DNA from: Firm-08 sp045541535
GTDB taxonomy: Bacteria; Bacillota; Clostridia; Oscillospirales; QAKW01
DNA: 64,000 bases
Direction: 5' to 3'
Assembly (NCBI GenBank): GCA_045541535.1
Contig: JAZQJG010000034.1
Coordinates: 1 to 64,000, forward strand
Made by a program: the position numbers and the translations under genes. How positions within the stretch are numbered: position 1 is the first letter of the stretch; every line of letters starts with the position of its first letter. Below the pieces are notes generated by a model. It was not told the DNA's origin. It saw nothing but the letters and a program-made list of their open reading frames with translations, and did no database searches. This document shows, piece by piece, positions 24,947 to 34,034 of the stretch.

Positions 24947-25622
24947 GGATTACATACCCGCCTGTCTGATCTCCGATGATCTTGCCGTCCTGTAACGTGA
25001 TTACTCGCTTATTAAAACGATCAACCAACCCTTTATCATGCGTTACCACGATTACGGTGGTACCCATCTTGTTGATCTCAATCAAGAGCTCCATAATTTC
25101 CTGTGCCATTGTGGGGTCAACGTTACCGGTGGGCTCATCGGCAATGATCATACTGGGATTATTTACAAGTGCACGCGCCAATGCAACACGCTGTTGTTCG
25201 CCGCCGGAAAGCTCGTTTGGATAATTCTTGGCCTTATGCCCCAAACGAACAATACCCAAAACGTAAGGAACTCTGCGACGGATTACACGGCGGGATGCAC
25301 CGATCACCCGCATTGAAAACGCCACGTTTTCAAACACGGTCATTGAATCAATCAAACGGAAATCTTGAAAAACGACACCCATGGTGCGGCGCAGATAAGG
25401 AATCTTGCGACGACGGATCTTTGTCAGATCATAGTCACCGATGGTAACCTTACCGGCGGTGGGTTTATCTTCACACATCAGCATTTTGATCACGGTACTT
25501 TTACCGGCACCGGATTTGCCGACGATGAAAACAAATTCACCATCTTCAATCTTGAAGTTAACACCGTTGAGCGCATTGGTTCCGTTTGGATACATTTTAT
25601 ATACGTCATCAAAAATGATCAT
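24933..25622 (-). CDS. ftsE: Cell division ATP-binding protein FtsE
   Basis: This 229-residue ABC ATPase has Walker A GKSGAGKST (35-43), signature LSGGEQQRVALARA and Walker B SMIIADEPTGNVDP. It partners FtsX to transmit ATP hydrolysis to extracellular peptidoglycan hydrolases. AAGGAG precedes the ATG. It follows the PucR-type regulator gene by 12 nt. Confidence 0.96.
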   Translation of the reverse strand: MIIFDDVYKMYPNGTNALNGVNFKIEDGEFVFIVGKSGAGKSTVIKMLMCEDKPTAGKVTIGDYDLTKIRRRKIPYLRRTMGVVFQDFRLIDSMTVFENVAFSMRVIGASRRVIRRRVPYVLGIVRLGHKAKNYPNELSGGEQQRVALARALVNNPSMIIADEPTGNVDPTMAQEIMELLIEINKMGTTVIVVTHDKGLVDRFNKRVITLQDGKIIGDQTGGYVIHEEF

Positions 25623-25634
25623 AAAAACGGCTCC

Positions 25635-26720
25635 TTAAAACTTGGTGGGATTGGCCACCAGATAACGTCTTACCATTAACGCTACCTTAAAAACAATTGC
25701 ATGGTCAAATTTTCTCAAATCAAGGCCGGTCAATTTGCGAATCTTTTCCAAACGATAGACCAGCGTGTTTCTATGTACGAAAAGTTTTCTGGAGGTTTCG
25801 GAAACGTTCAGGTTATTTTCAAAGAATTTTTGAATAGTAAACAGAGTTTCATAGTCCAGCGACTCAATAGAGCCCTTCTTGAACACTTCCGACAAAAACA
25901 TTTCGCAAAGAGTGGTCGGCAACTGATAGATCAAACGGCCGATTCCCAAATTATCATAGGAAATAATAAATTTCTCAGTGTCAAATACCTTGCCAACTTC
26001 CAGAGCCACCTGAGCCTCCTTAAAGGTTCTGGGCAGATCCTTTACGTTGTCAACAATAGTACCGATGCCGATATAAGCCTTGAGATACAGCTCACTACCC
26101 AAGATATCAATAATACTCTTGGCCAGTTTTTCAAGATCTTTATTATCGTTAGAGCTTTTTACTTCTTTTACAAGCACCAAATCGGTTTCATTTACGTTAA
26201 TAATGAAATCCTTTTGCTTTTCGGGAAACAGACCTTGCAGGATATCAAATGCGGAAACGTCACTCTTATCGGACAATCTGATCAGCATTGCCACACGAAA
26301 AGCTTCCGTCTCAAAATGAAGCTCCTTAGACTTGATATAAATATCGCCGGGCAGAATGTTGTCCAAAATAACGTTTTTAACAAAATTGTTTTTGTCGTAT
26401 TTTTCGTCAAAATACTGCTTTGTGTTGGCCAGAGTGATCGCGACGACAGACACAAATTTTGCCGCAAGCTCGTCAGTGCCTTCAACAAAAGCTACGTACT
26501 CCAATCCGGATTTGGAATCCAACGGCTTAAAGGTATAACCTCCGTCAGTAACGCATTCCATAGACGCAGTGATAGAAGGGATGACGTTTTCAAAGGTCTC
26601 CCCTATTTTAATCAAATCACTGCAAGAAACAATGGCTCCGTTTTCGTCAATAACACCGACGACACGGTCGATAGACTCCTTGAGTTGGTATACAATTCCT
26701 TGAAAAAATCTATTAGACAT
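25635..26720 (-). CDS. PucR/CdaR-type transcriptional regulator
   Basis: This 361-residue protein ends in a PucR C-terminal helix-turn-helix domain: NLNVSETSRKLFVHRNTLVYRLEKIRKLTGL (given here by its position, about 305-335). The N-terminal and middle parts resemble the GGDEF-like sensory region of CdaR-family regulators. It heads the transcript that contains ftsE, ftsX, the M23 protein and ctpA. This suggests either control of cell-wall remodelling or simple linkage. Confidence 0.85.
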   Translation of the reverse strand: MSNRFFQGIVYQLKESIDRVVGVIDENGAIVSCSDLIKIGETFENVIPSITASMECVTDGGYTFKPLDSKSGLEYVAFVEGTDELAAKFVSVVAITLANTKQYFDEKYDKNNFVKNVILDNILPGDIYIKSKELHFETEAFRVAMLIRLSDKSDVSAFDILQGLFPEKQKDFIINVNETDLVLVKEVKSSNDNKDLEKLAKSIIDILGSELYLKAYIGIGTIVDNVKDLPRTFKEAQVALEVGKVFDTEKFIISYDNLGIGRLIYQLPTTLCEMFLSEVFKKGSIESLDYETLFTIQKFFENNLNVSETSRKLFVHRNTLVYRLEKIRKLTGLDLRKFDHAIVFKVALMVRRYLVANPTKF

Positions 26721-26748
26721 TTCGGTACCCCCAAAAGTTTATATCTCT

Positions 26749-26777
26749 ATCTTACACCATTTCCTTTACTATTTCAA
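26749..26777 (-). promoter_or_regulatory. Promoter of the PucR-ftsEX operon
   Basis: On the minus strand, TTGAAA (26777-26772), 17 nt and TAAGAT (26754-26749). The leader is about 25 nt and includes GGGGGTACC before the ATG at 26720. A 15-nt palindrome TGTAGT-TTC-ACTACA lies further upstream at 26850-26864. Confidence 0.65.
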
Positions 26778-26871
26778 CAATTTTTTTGATTTTTTTTGTT
26801 AATTTTGCACAACGAAGTTTAAAAAAACTAAAAAAAGTGGATTTTTTTGTGTAGTTTCACTACAAATGTAT

Positions 26872-27687
26872 TTAATCAAATTGCTTGTTGTATTCATCGT
26901 CCCGCTTGATTTTGGTACGATAAGCAATCAAAACACTCACCGCCATCAAAAGATCAAGCGCAATACATAGTACAGCCATCATAGTGTGTGACATTTTGAA
27001 CATATTCAAAAAAATAAACAAGTCGATTACGCCGACCAAGGAAATGATCCACGCAAAAAAACCAAAAAAACTGGCCCAAAACGGTATATTCGCTTTTGCA
27101 ATACGGTTAAGAAGCATTGCAACACAAACCACCGAAAACAATAAGCTCAGCATTGCTACCGCGTAAGAAACGTGCCCCCAAATAGGCGACAACACGAAGA
27201 TATTCGTATCAGGCTCAAAAAGAAAAGCTTGTTTTACCGTATCAAAAGATAAAAGAGAACGGAAGCAAACCATTATCAAAAGTTGCGCAAACATATAAAA
27301 CGCATATATACCCAACAAAGTCACGCCGGCACAACCGAATCCCGAAAAAAAGCCAAGGCATTCGTGTGTTGCCTGACGCTTGACGTAAAGCCTCATCGCA
27401 AATACCCACAGCAGCACGGCGATCAACACTGTAATCAAAGATACGATCGTAACACGATAGACGGCAGTATTGTAATAATCGGCCACACCGTCACGGATGG
27501 TCAAATGATATTTTAGCAGCAAAAAATAAGCAACGGCCGCTACAACAAACACAGCTAAGCCGATCCAGAAATGTAAGCCTATGATTTTGACGTTTTTCTT
27601 TTTTGCATACAAGCCGCCTACGGCAGGGATTCCGAAGCAAAGTAAAAAAGTAAGGAAATAAACAAGAAGTGCAACAGAAATCTTCAT
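26872..27687 (-). CDS. Hypothetical polytopic membrane protein
   Basis: This 271-residue protein has about seven membrane segments and short loops, ending in a charged tail KRDDEYNKQFD. It starts at ATG 27687 with GGGGG upstream. It overlaps the stop of the preceding membrane-protein gene by 1 nt (TGATG), so the two are coupled and may act together. No family is recognised. Confidence 0.7.
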   Translation of the reverse strand: MKISVALLVYFLTFLLCFGIPAVGGLYAKKKNVKIIGLHFWIGLAVFVVAAVAYFLLLKYHLTIRDGVADYYNTAVYRVTIVSLITVLIAVLLWVFAMRLYVKRQATHECLGFFSGFGCAGVTLLGIYAFYMFAQLLIMVCFRSLLSFDTVKQAFLFEPDTNIFVLSPIWGHVSYAVAMLSLLFSVVCVAMLLNRIAKANIPFWASFFGFFAWIISLVGVIDLFIFLNMFKMSHTMMAVLCIALDLLMAVSVLIAYRTKIKRDDEYNKQFD

Positions 27688-28361
27688 CAAAATCCCCCTT
27701 CCCTATTTTTATAGTTAGGCAAATAAGCAATAAAGAGTCCACCTACAATCAAAAACACTATTGCCTTGGCCGCGATGGTCAGTACAACGGAACTGTTGAA
27801 GGCCATCAATAAAAACATAGACAAATAGTACAGGCCTCCTACGGCAATAAAGGCGAAATTATTCTGCTTGATCAGCTCGTACGCCACATAGGAAATGCCA
27901 AGTTGAATCAAAATATCAATCAGCAGCATAATGGCCATATCCACAGATATAGAATAATCTTGATTCATCACGGACATCACAACGAAAAAGGCGTACTCGC
28001 CCAACGAAACACCCACACCGAAGGACAAGCCGGAAAGAGCAGGCTTATCATTCTTTTCGGAGGGCCGTAGAATCAAATAACGGAAGAATTCACCAACAAC
28101 CAATGCTACAGCCATCATAGCGGCAAACACGCCAATCAAAAATGAATCAGATAACGTGCTGTTGGTTTGCGGAAAGGCGCCAACAATGATCATTAATGAT
28201 ATTGCCGCTCCGCCAAAGGCAATCACGATATCAAACAAGCCCAAAAAGACCATGGAAAGAGAAAAGTCGGCAGTTCTACGAGCAAAAATCACCCACAAGG
28301 CGACCAACACGTAAGGTAAGCCCGCCAAAGCTAACAAAAGGATCTGTTGAACAGACAACAT
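27687..28361 (-). CDS. Polytopic membrane protein, possibly a degenerate YhfC-type protein
   Basis: This 224-residue protein has about seven membrane segments. GEFFRYL followed about 20 residues later by GLSFGVGVSLGEYAFF resembles the EEIGRY and GLGHGGIEA motifs of the YhfC intramembrane protease-like family. The histidine of the second motif is missing, so it may be inactive or a chance similarity. GGAGG precedes the ATG, which lies 3 nt from folD. Confidence 0.6.
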   Translation of the reverse strand: MLSVQQILLLALAGLPYVLVALWVIFARRTADFSLSMVFLGLFDIVIAFGGAAISLMIIVGAFPQTNSTLSDSFLIGVFAAMMAVALVVGEFFRYLILRPSEKNDKPALSGLSFGVGVSLGEYAFFVVMSVMNQDYSISVDMAIMLLIDILIQLGISYVAYELIKQNNFAFIAVGGLYYLSMFLLMAFNSSVVLTIAAKAIVFLIVGGLFIAYLPNYKNREGGF

Positions 28362-28364
28362 CAA

Positions 28365-29228
28365 TTATTCCTCCTCAATTCCGCCGGCCTTCAGAGCAGC
28401 GGTCATAGTGTTTTTCATCAACATTGCAATGGTCATCGGTCCTACGCCGCCGGGAACGGGGGTAATAAACGATGCTTTTTCAGCCACTTTGTCAAAGCAG
28501 ACGTCACCGCACAGTTTGCCATCGGCATCCCGATTGATGCCAACGTCAATAACCACAGCACCGGGACGGACCATATCGGCCGTCACAAAACCGGCTCTGC
28601 CCACGGCCGCCACCAAAACATCCGCCTCTCGCGTAATGGCAGAGAGATCGGTTGTTTTGGAATGACAAATGGTTACCGTAGCGTTTTTGTGAAGCATCAG
28701 CATTGCCTGCGGCTTGCCCACGATATCACTTCTTCCGATAATCACACAATGCTTGCCTGTCACGTCAATACCGGAACGCTCCAACAGCTCCATCACGCCG
28801 GCGGGCGTGCAAGGTAAAAAATCAAAATTACCGGTCATAATTTTACCTACGTTAACAGGATGAAATGCATCCACGTCTTTTTCGGGTAAAATGCGATCGA
28901 TCACGACCTGCTTGTCCAGATGACGCGGAAGCGGTAACTGAACTAAAATACCGTGAATGCGATCGTCGGCATTCAATTGATCCAGTAAAGCCAGCAATTC
29001 TTCTTGCGTAGTTTCCTCCGGTAAAGTATAGCCTACCGAATGATAGCCGAGCAATTCACAGGTTTTGGTTTTATTACGAACGTAAGTTTGCGATGCGGGG
29101 TCGTCTCCTACCAAAATCACCGCAAGCCCGGGAACAATGCCTTTTTTCTTCAATTCAATCGTACGCAACCGAAGTTCTTCTTTAATTTGAGTACTGATCA
29201 GTTTTCCGTCAATGATCTGAGCTTTCAT
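28365..29228 (-). CDS. folD: Bifunctional methylenetetrahydrofolate dehydrogenase/cyclohydrolase
   Basis: This 287-residue enzyme interconverts 5,10-methylene- and 10-formyl-tetrahydrofolate. Typical blocks are VGDDPASQTYVRNK (with catalytic Lys), GILVQLPLPRHLD, PCTPAGVMELLE, VIGRSDIVGKP and TPVPGGVGPMTIAMLM. The start at 29228 has GGAGGG upstream; its frame overlaps the lgt tail by 20 nt. Confidence 0.97.
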   Translation of the reverse strand: MKAQIIDGKLISTQIKEELRLRTIELKKKGIVPGLAVILVGDDPASQTYVRNKTKTCELLGYHSVGYTLPEETTQEELLALLDQLNADDRIHGILVQLPLPRHLDKQVVIDRILPEKDVDAFHPVNVGKIMTGNFDFLPCTPAGVMELLERSGIDVTGKHCVIIGRSDIVGKPQAMLMLHKNATVTICHSKTTDLSAITREADVLVAAVGRAGFVTADMVRPGAVVIDVGINRDADGKLCGDVCFDKVAEKASFITPVPGGVGPMTIAMLMKNTMTAALKAGGIEEE

Positions 29229-30225
29229 TCGGGTCACCCTCCTGCTGTTCGTCCAGTTTGTCAAACACTTGTTTCATCACGTATTCATCCTCAGATATTC
29301 CGGCATCATCTTCCAATTCTTCGGCAAACTGGGAACTGTATTTTTCTTCCTGCCGCCGCATCGCCTGCTCGGAGCGAAGCTTGTGAAGTTCTTTCAGCGA
29401 CATGGTCTTTTCGACCTCAGTGCTCTCAAAATGCACCGAAGTCTTTACAAACCGGAAAAATATCCAAGCCGCCAAAGAAAGAACAACGGCACATACGGCG
29501 ATCATCTGATTGATCTTAATAGCTCCTGCGGTCAGTTGAAATTCAACATCACGCAAGCCCTCCATCCAGGCTCTGCCCAAACCGTACCATCCGGTGTACC
29601 ACAAAAACACTTCGCCCCTGAATTTACGTTGATCAAGGAAAGCCAAAATCAGCACGAAACCGATCAGATTCCACAATGCCTCATACAAAAACAAAGGATG
29701 AACGTATTCCGTGATACCGTTCACACCAATTCCCATTCTCCACGGCAGATTGGTCTGAACACCGTATACCTCAACGTTAAAGAAATTGCCGAAACGACCG
29801 ATGATTTGACCAATCAAAATGCCGCTACCGGCAAGGTCAAGAACGTTGAACATATTGATTTTTTTAATAAGGCAAGTGATAACGATTGCAAGAAAAGCAG
29901 CTATCAAACCACCATAAATAGACAGACCACCGTTCCAAATGGAAATCATTGATTTAAAGGTGGGAAAATTTTTAAGATCCATCAGTATGTAGCCCACACG
30001 GGCACCCAAAAGGCCGGCAGGGACACAGATCAAAACCAAGTCAAGAAAATCATCGTTATTTAGACCAAAATACTTTGCTTTTTTTTCTCCGTAAATAAAC
30101 GCCAGAATGAGCCCCAAACAAATGCAAATAGCATACCATTTGATTGAAAAACCGCCAATAGAAAATGCATTGGAGTCAATGGTAAATTCACCGATACCGA
30201 GACCGGGAAAAGAAATACTGTTCAT
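29209..30225 (-). CDS. lgt: Prolipoprotein diacylglyceryl transferase
   Basis: This 338-residue membrane enzyme transfers diacylglycerol to lipobox cysteines, serving the lipoproteins seen in this window. It has seven predicted membrane segments and the signature GRFGNFFNVEVYG (about 143-155). WYGLGRAWMEGLR is the C-terminal active-site region. After the last membrane helix (about 245) a tail of about 80 mostly charged residues (SLKELHKLRSEQAMRRQEEK and an acidic end) is longer than in most Lgt proteins. GAGGTG precedes the ATG. Confidence 0.96.
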   Translation of the reverse strand: MNSISFPGLGIGEFTIDSNAFSIGGFSIKWYAICICLGLILAFIYGEKKAKYFGLNNDDFLDLVLICVPAGLLGARVGYILMDLKNFPTFKSMISIWNGGLSIYGGLIAAFLAIVITCLIKKINMFNVLDLAGSGILIGQIIGRFGNFFNVEVYGVQTNLPWRMGIGVNGITEYVHPLFLYEALWNLIGFVLILAFLDQRKFRGEVFLWYTGWYGLGRAWMEGLRDVEFQLTAGAIKINQMIAVCAVVLSLAAWIFFRFVKTSVHFESTEVEKTMSLKELHKLRSEQAMRRQEEKYSSQFAEELEDDAGISEDEYVMKQVFDKLDEQQEGDPNESSDH

Positions 30226-30229
30226 AAAC

Positions 30230-31519
30230 TTACACCTCTTTTTTAGGATGGATTACGCTCAAGGCGATGCGATCGGAACGCAAAAGTTCCTTGCCAGCCG
30301 CAATCACGTCTTCCGGCTTGATTTCCTGTACGGCGCGCAATAAAGAAAAGACGTCACCATCCATCAAACGCGCGGCCACAAACCGATTAACGACACTCTC
30401 TGCATTATCAAGACTGCGGATCATATCGCCGTACATTGCATTACGTACCCGATAAAAATCTTCCTTCTTGATGGTAGAAGCATCAAACGTATCACAAATT
30501 CGGGCAATCTCATCGCGAACGGTTTCCGGCGTATCGCTCTCCCCTGCAAACAGCAAAAAGCCAAAGCCTACGCCACTCTCATAATCTACGGCAAATTCGG
30601 GATTCAGTACACCTTTTTGATACAGTTGGTTAAAGAAGACGCTGGATTCTCCGAAAAGAAGATTCATAAGAATTTTAACCGACATCTCATGCTCAGCCCA
30701 TGCGTCGCCCAATAAGTCACAATGATTATCCTTTATGCCAATAAAAAACTGTGTTTTGGACACGTCCATTGATTTAGAAACAGAAGGAACAAAAATATCT
30801 TCCGGCTCGGAGATATCTTTTTGAACGATCTCGTCACTCTCCTCCACGGGCAATTGCCGATCACATACCTCAAGAATCTTATCAAGATCCAGATCACCGG
30901 CAATACACAACGTCAAGTTGGCATTATTGTAAAAAACCTTATAGCAATCATACAATGTTTGATCGGTGATAGCCGAAATGCTTTCTACCGTACCCGCAAT
31001 ATCAACGCGTACGGGATGCTCGGTATACAGAGCCTGCACCAAAGAAATATAGCCCTGCCAGGACGGCTCGTCGTCGTACATACGAATTTCCTGGCCGATA
31101 ATTCCCTTCTCCTTTTCCACGTTTTCAGGAGTGAAATACGGATGCTTTACAAATCTGAGTAAAATGTCCAGAGACTCATAAAAGTGGTCGGAAGAAACGA
31201 AGTAATATGCCGTACGATCATTGGAAGTATAGGCATTGGCTTTAGCGCCCGTTCGGGCGTAGAAGTCAAATGCGTTTCCTTGAGGGCCTTCAAACAACTT
31301 ATGCTCCAAAAAATGAGCAATGCCGTCGGGAACGCACATCCACTCGTCGGATTGATACTTTTGAAACTCACGATTGATGGATCCAAATTTAGTGGCGATC
31401 ATTGCGGCCGCCTTACTCTTACCGGGCATAGGATAATAATACAAGATCACACCGGAAGGATGCGAAATACGATAATACTTTCCTTCTGCATTTTTATAAG
31501 CAACGCATTGTGTTTTCAT
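30230..31519 (-). CDS. M16 (insulinase-type) zinc protease, YmfH-like
   Basis: This 429-residue protein has the inverted zinc motif HFLEH (about 68-72) with the downstream Glu expected for active M16 proteases. It is paired with the YmfF-like gene upstream (ATGA overlap), as in B. subtilis and many Clostridia. The two probably form a heterodimer in which this subunit is catalytic. AAAGGAGG precedes the ATG. Confidence 0.9.
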   Translation of the reverse strand: MKTQCVAYKNAEGKYYRISHPSGVILYYYPMPGKSKAAAMIATKFGSINREFQKYQSDEWMCVPDGIAHFLEHKLFEGPQGNAFDFYARTGAKANAYTSNDRTAYYFVSSDHFYESLDILLRFVKHPYFTPENVEKEKGIIGQEIRMYDDEPSWQGYISLVQALYTEHPVRVDIAGTVESISAITDQTLYDCYKVFYNNANLTLCIAGDLDLDKILEVCDRQLPVEESDEIVQKDISEPEDIFVPSVSKSMDVSKTQFFIGIKDNHCDLLGDAWAEHEMSVKILMNLLFGESSVFFNQLYQKGVLNPEFAVDYESGVGFGFLLFAGESDTPETVRDEIARICDTFDASTIKKEDFYRVRNAMYGDMIRSLDNAESVVNRFVAARLMDGDVFSLLRAVQEIKPEDVIAAGKELLRSDRIALSVIHPKKEV

Positions 31520-32751
31520 CGGTTATGATCCTCCTTTCCTTTCAGAAAATAAACGGTATCAAGAATTACTTTATTGGCAATCTCAATAACGTTCTCTTTC
31601 GTAACGGCACGTATTTTATCAAGTTGCGTTTTGGGTGTGTCATCAATTCCCAACAAATGATGTTGCAACGCTTCACCCAGCATAGCGGCGTGAGAATCAC
31701 GCATTCCAAGCACAGCATCCAACAAATAGAGTTTACCGTTTTCAAACTCCTCGTCCGTAATCTCCCCATTTTTCATATCCGTCAATTGACGCAGAATCTC
31801 GTCTCTTGCAACCGCATAATTCTCAAATTCAATACCGGAAGAGATAAAAATTGAATGAACAAAATGATCAACCGTTGAAGAGCAATAATAACACAGAGAC
31901 AGCTTTTCACGAACGTTATTAAACAGTTTCGATGTAGGACTACCGCCATAAATGACGTTAAAAAGCCGGGTAGCATAATAATCGGTTGGCTCGCTGATGC
32001 GCAGGCCCATACAGAGTTTTCCTTGCGCCACGTCCATTTCATCAGTATAAAAACGAGGTTCTGCCGGCAAAACGAACGGAGAACGGATGGTTGAAACAGC
32101 ACTACGTTCCTCTAAGACGAAAAAGCGGGTCGTAAGCTCCTCAAGATCAATTTTCCGACCGATATAATTTACGGTAATCGCTGCTGTTTTTAACATACTT
32201 TGATAAAAAACATACAGCGCCTTTGCACTCAGATCCTTCAAATATTCTGCCGTTCCCAGACCGCTGAAGCGATAAGCTGTATCAGAAAACATCAGCTCTT
32301 TACAACGTTTTAACGAATACAGGCGCTTGTCGTTGATAAGACCCAGAATATTATCCAGATGATTTTGCTTTTCCTGTGCAAAAAAATCCTGACGGAATGC
32401 GCCGTTTTCCGTCAAAGGATGAAGCAGAATTTCAGATGCAAGATCAAGCACCTCTTCCGCAATTTCCTCCCCTTCCAGCGCAAAACGGTTATCCATAAAG
32501 TAGGTTTGCAAAGTAAAAGCAAGATTTTCACCCAGCTTGTTGGTGGAAATAGAAATCGTGGCGCCGTACAACTCTTCCAAACGAGCGGCGATCCGATCCA
32601 TTTCACCGTATTTTTCACATCCGCGTTTTAAAACCTGGGACAGCAAGGCGCAACAGGTAGCATTTTCTTCGTTTAATGGCATCAAAAAATTCAGCGTGTA
32701 TGAATTAAATTTGAAATTATCCGTAAAGATGGGCTGGTAAGAAATACTCAT
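31516..32751 (-). CDS. M16-family protein, YmfF-like, non-catalytic
   Basis: This 411-residue protein has the M16 fold pattern but lacks the HxxEH motif where the zinc site should be; the corresponding region reads QVLKRGCEKY. Later blocks such as QGKLCMGLRISEP and GGSPTSKLFNNVREKLSLCY fit the family. It is likely the substrate-binding partner of the YmfH-like protease. The start at 32751 is the second ATG; AAAGGATG upstream suits it best. Confidence 0.85.
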   Translation of the reverse strand: MSISYQPIFTDNFKFNSYTLNFLMPLNEENATCCALLSQVLKRGCEKYGEMDRIAARLEELYGATISISTNKLGENLAFTLQTYFMDNRFALEGEEIAEEVLDLASEILLHPLTENGAFRQDFFAQEKQNHLDNILGLINDKRLYSLKRCKELMFSDTAYRFSGLGTAEYLKDLSAKALYVFYQSMLKTAAITVNYIGRKIDLEELTTRFFVLEERSAVSTIRSPFVLPAEPRFYTDEMDVAQGKLCMGLRISEPTDYYATRLFNVIYGGSPTSKLFNNVREKLSLCYYCSSTVDHFVHSIFISSGIEFENYAVARDEILRQLTDMKNGEITDEEFENGKLYLLDAVLGMRDSHAAMLGEALQHHLLGIDDTPKTQLDKIRAVTKENVIEIANKVILDTVYFLKGKEDHNR

Positions 32752-32907
32752 ATACAACATCCTTTCATCATTGCTGACATTTATACTTTAAAAATCGCGC
32801 AATATCAGATATTAAATTATAACATATATGTGACTAAAATTAAAGAGTTTTATATAATTTTACATTTCGTAAATATTTTTACCTCACCCATTGTAAGTCA
32901 TACAAAA

Positions 32908-32950
32908 AAAACTCCCGAAGCAATTCATTGCGAATACTTCGGGAGTTTTG
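32908..32950 (-). terminator. Terminator after the 32954-33394 lipoprotein
   Basis: An 11-bp stem, AACTCCCGAAG with CTTCGGGAGTT, encloses a 17-nt loop. T runs on the minus strand side suit termination of the lipoprotein/rluB/dacF-side transcripts. Positions 32761-32907 otherwise hold AT-rich DNA with no convincing gene. Confidence 0.75.
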
Positions 32951-32953
32951 TTA

Positions 32954-33394
32954 TTATCTGAACAATTTTGATACCGCTTTGCTTTCCTGTTGGGAAAGTG
33001 CGCTGTAAATCTCGGAGATCTTATTTACCAGTTCACCGTTTTTGATTTCATAAGCCAGACCGTCGTAAATGATCTTGTTACCGGAAATCATCATTTTGTG
33101 CTCTTTTTTCCCCTCAAAAACAATCAAATAATCAACGGAATTGAATTTTTGCGGATCAATCTCAACGAATTTGATTTTATCAATTGATTTACAAAATTCG
33201 GTAATTTGTTGCGCCTCTTCAATATTTTTTTCAAAATAAGAATACTGACCGGCTTCATCTATGTTGGTACGCTGAATGCAGATCCCTTCAATCACATCAG
33301 TGCGGGGGGTAACATCTGCATATTCAACGGAATCGCAAGCAAACAGCAAAAACAGCATCACGACAATCAGAAGAATGCACACACATTTTTTCAT
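32954..33394 (-). CDS. Hypothetical lipoprotein
   Basis: This 146-residue protein has a lipobox LLFAC (Cys20) after a hydrophobic core, so it should be lipid-anchored outside the membrane. The mature part is mixed alpha/beta with no recognised motif. TAGGTGAGG precedes the ATG. The gene lies 8 nt after another lipoprotein gene, so they are co-transcribed. Confidence 0.72.
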   Translation of the reverse strand: MKKCVCILLIVVMLFLLFACDSVEYADVTPRTDVIEGICIQRTNIDEAGQYSYFEKNIEEAQQITEFCKSIDKIKFVEIDPQKFNSVDYLIVFEGKKEHKMMISGNKIIYDGLAYEIKNGELVNKISEIYSALSQQESKAVSKLFR

Positions 33395-33402
33395 ATCCTC
33401 AC

Positions 33403-34020
33403 CTACAGTTCCATAATCTCTTTTGAAATCACGTTACCGGTCATTCCGTCAATTCTGCAAATGTACCGAGTATCATTGACAAAAGAAATAAACGTGACCT
33501 CATACTGACGAATCTCTTCTAATACCGCCGCAGAAATCTTTACGTAGTTGTATACGAAGTTTTCTTCACCGTAAAAGGTGTTTTCAGCAATTTTGCGTGC
33601 ATCCTCACTGTCCTTTGACCAATCGTCAAGCATGGCGGGTGCGCCATTAACAATAAATGAATAAGGTGTGGTACCCATACTTAAAAAGTCGGCGTCGCTT
33701 ACCGAGTCGATCTGACCGGTACGAGTATCCACGGTAATCACTTTGATATCGCTGTACTTAAGGTCCTGGGGCAGTTTGTCGGTATAATACAATCTGGCCT
33801 TACCGATCCCCTCCACGTCCATGCTCATTTCAAGTCCGTACAGCACGTAATTGCTTTCCGGATTCTCTGCCAGCATATCTTTTTCAATCTCAGCGGCAAT
33901 TTTCTTTGCCGAAGTATTGTTCTTTCCAACAGTGTTAATCGTAAGATCAAGACTGTTGCAAGCAGTGAGCATTAATACGCAAATTACAAGTAACGCAAGA
34001 AAAGCAAGCTTCTTTTTCAT
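33403..34020 (-). CDS. Hypothetical lipoprotein with a PepSY-like ending
   Basis: This 205-residue protein has lipobox LTAC (Cys21). The C-terminal stretch VTFISFVNDTRYICRIDGMT resembles PepSY-type beta-strand/turn patterns seen in secreted inhibitors of peptidases. That similarity is weak. It lies between rluB and the second lipoprotein gene, and GAGGTGG precedes the ATG. Confidence 0.7.
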   Translation of the reverse strand: MKKKLAFLALLVICVLMLTACNSLDLTINTVGKNNTSAKKIAAEIEKDMLAENPESNYVLYGLEMSMDVEGIGKARLYYTDKLPQDLKYSDIKVITVDTRTGQIDSVSDADFLSMGTTPYSFIVNGAPAMLDDWSKDSEDARKIAENTFYGEENFVYNYVKISAAVLEEIRQYEVTFISFVNDTRYICRIDGMTGNVISKEIMEL

Positions 34021-34034
34021 ATGCCACCTCTTTA

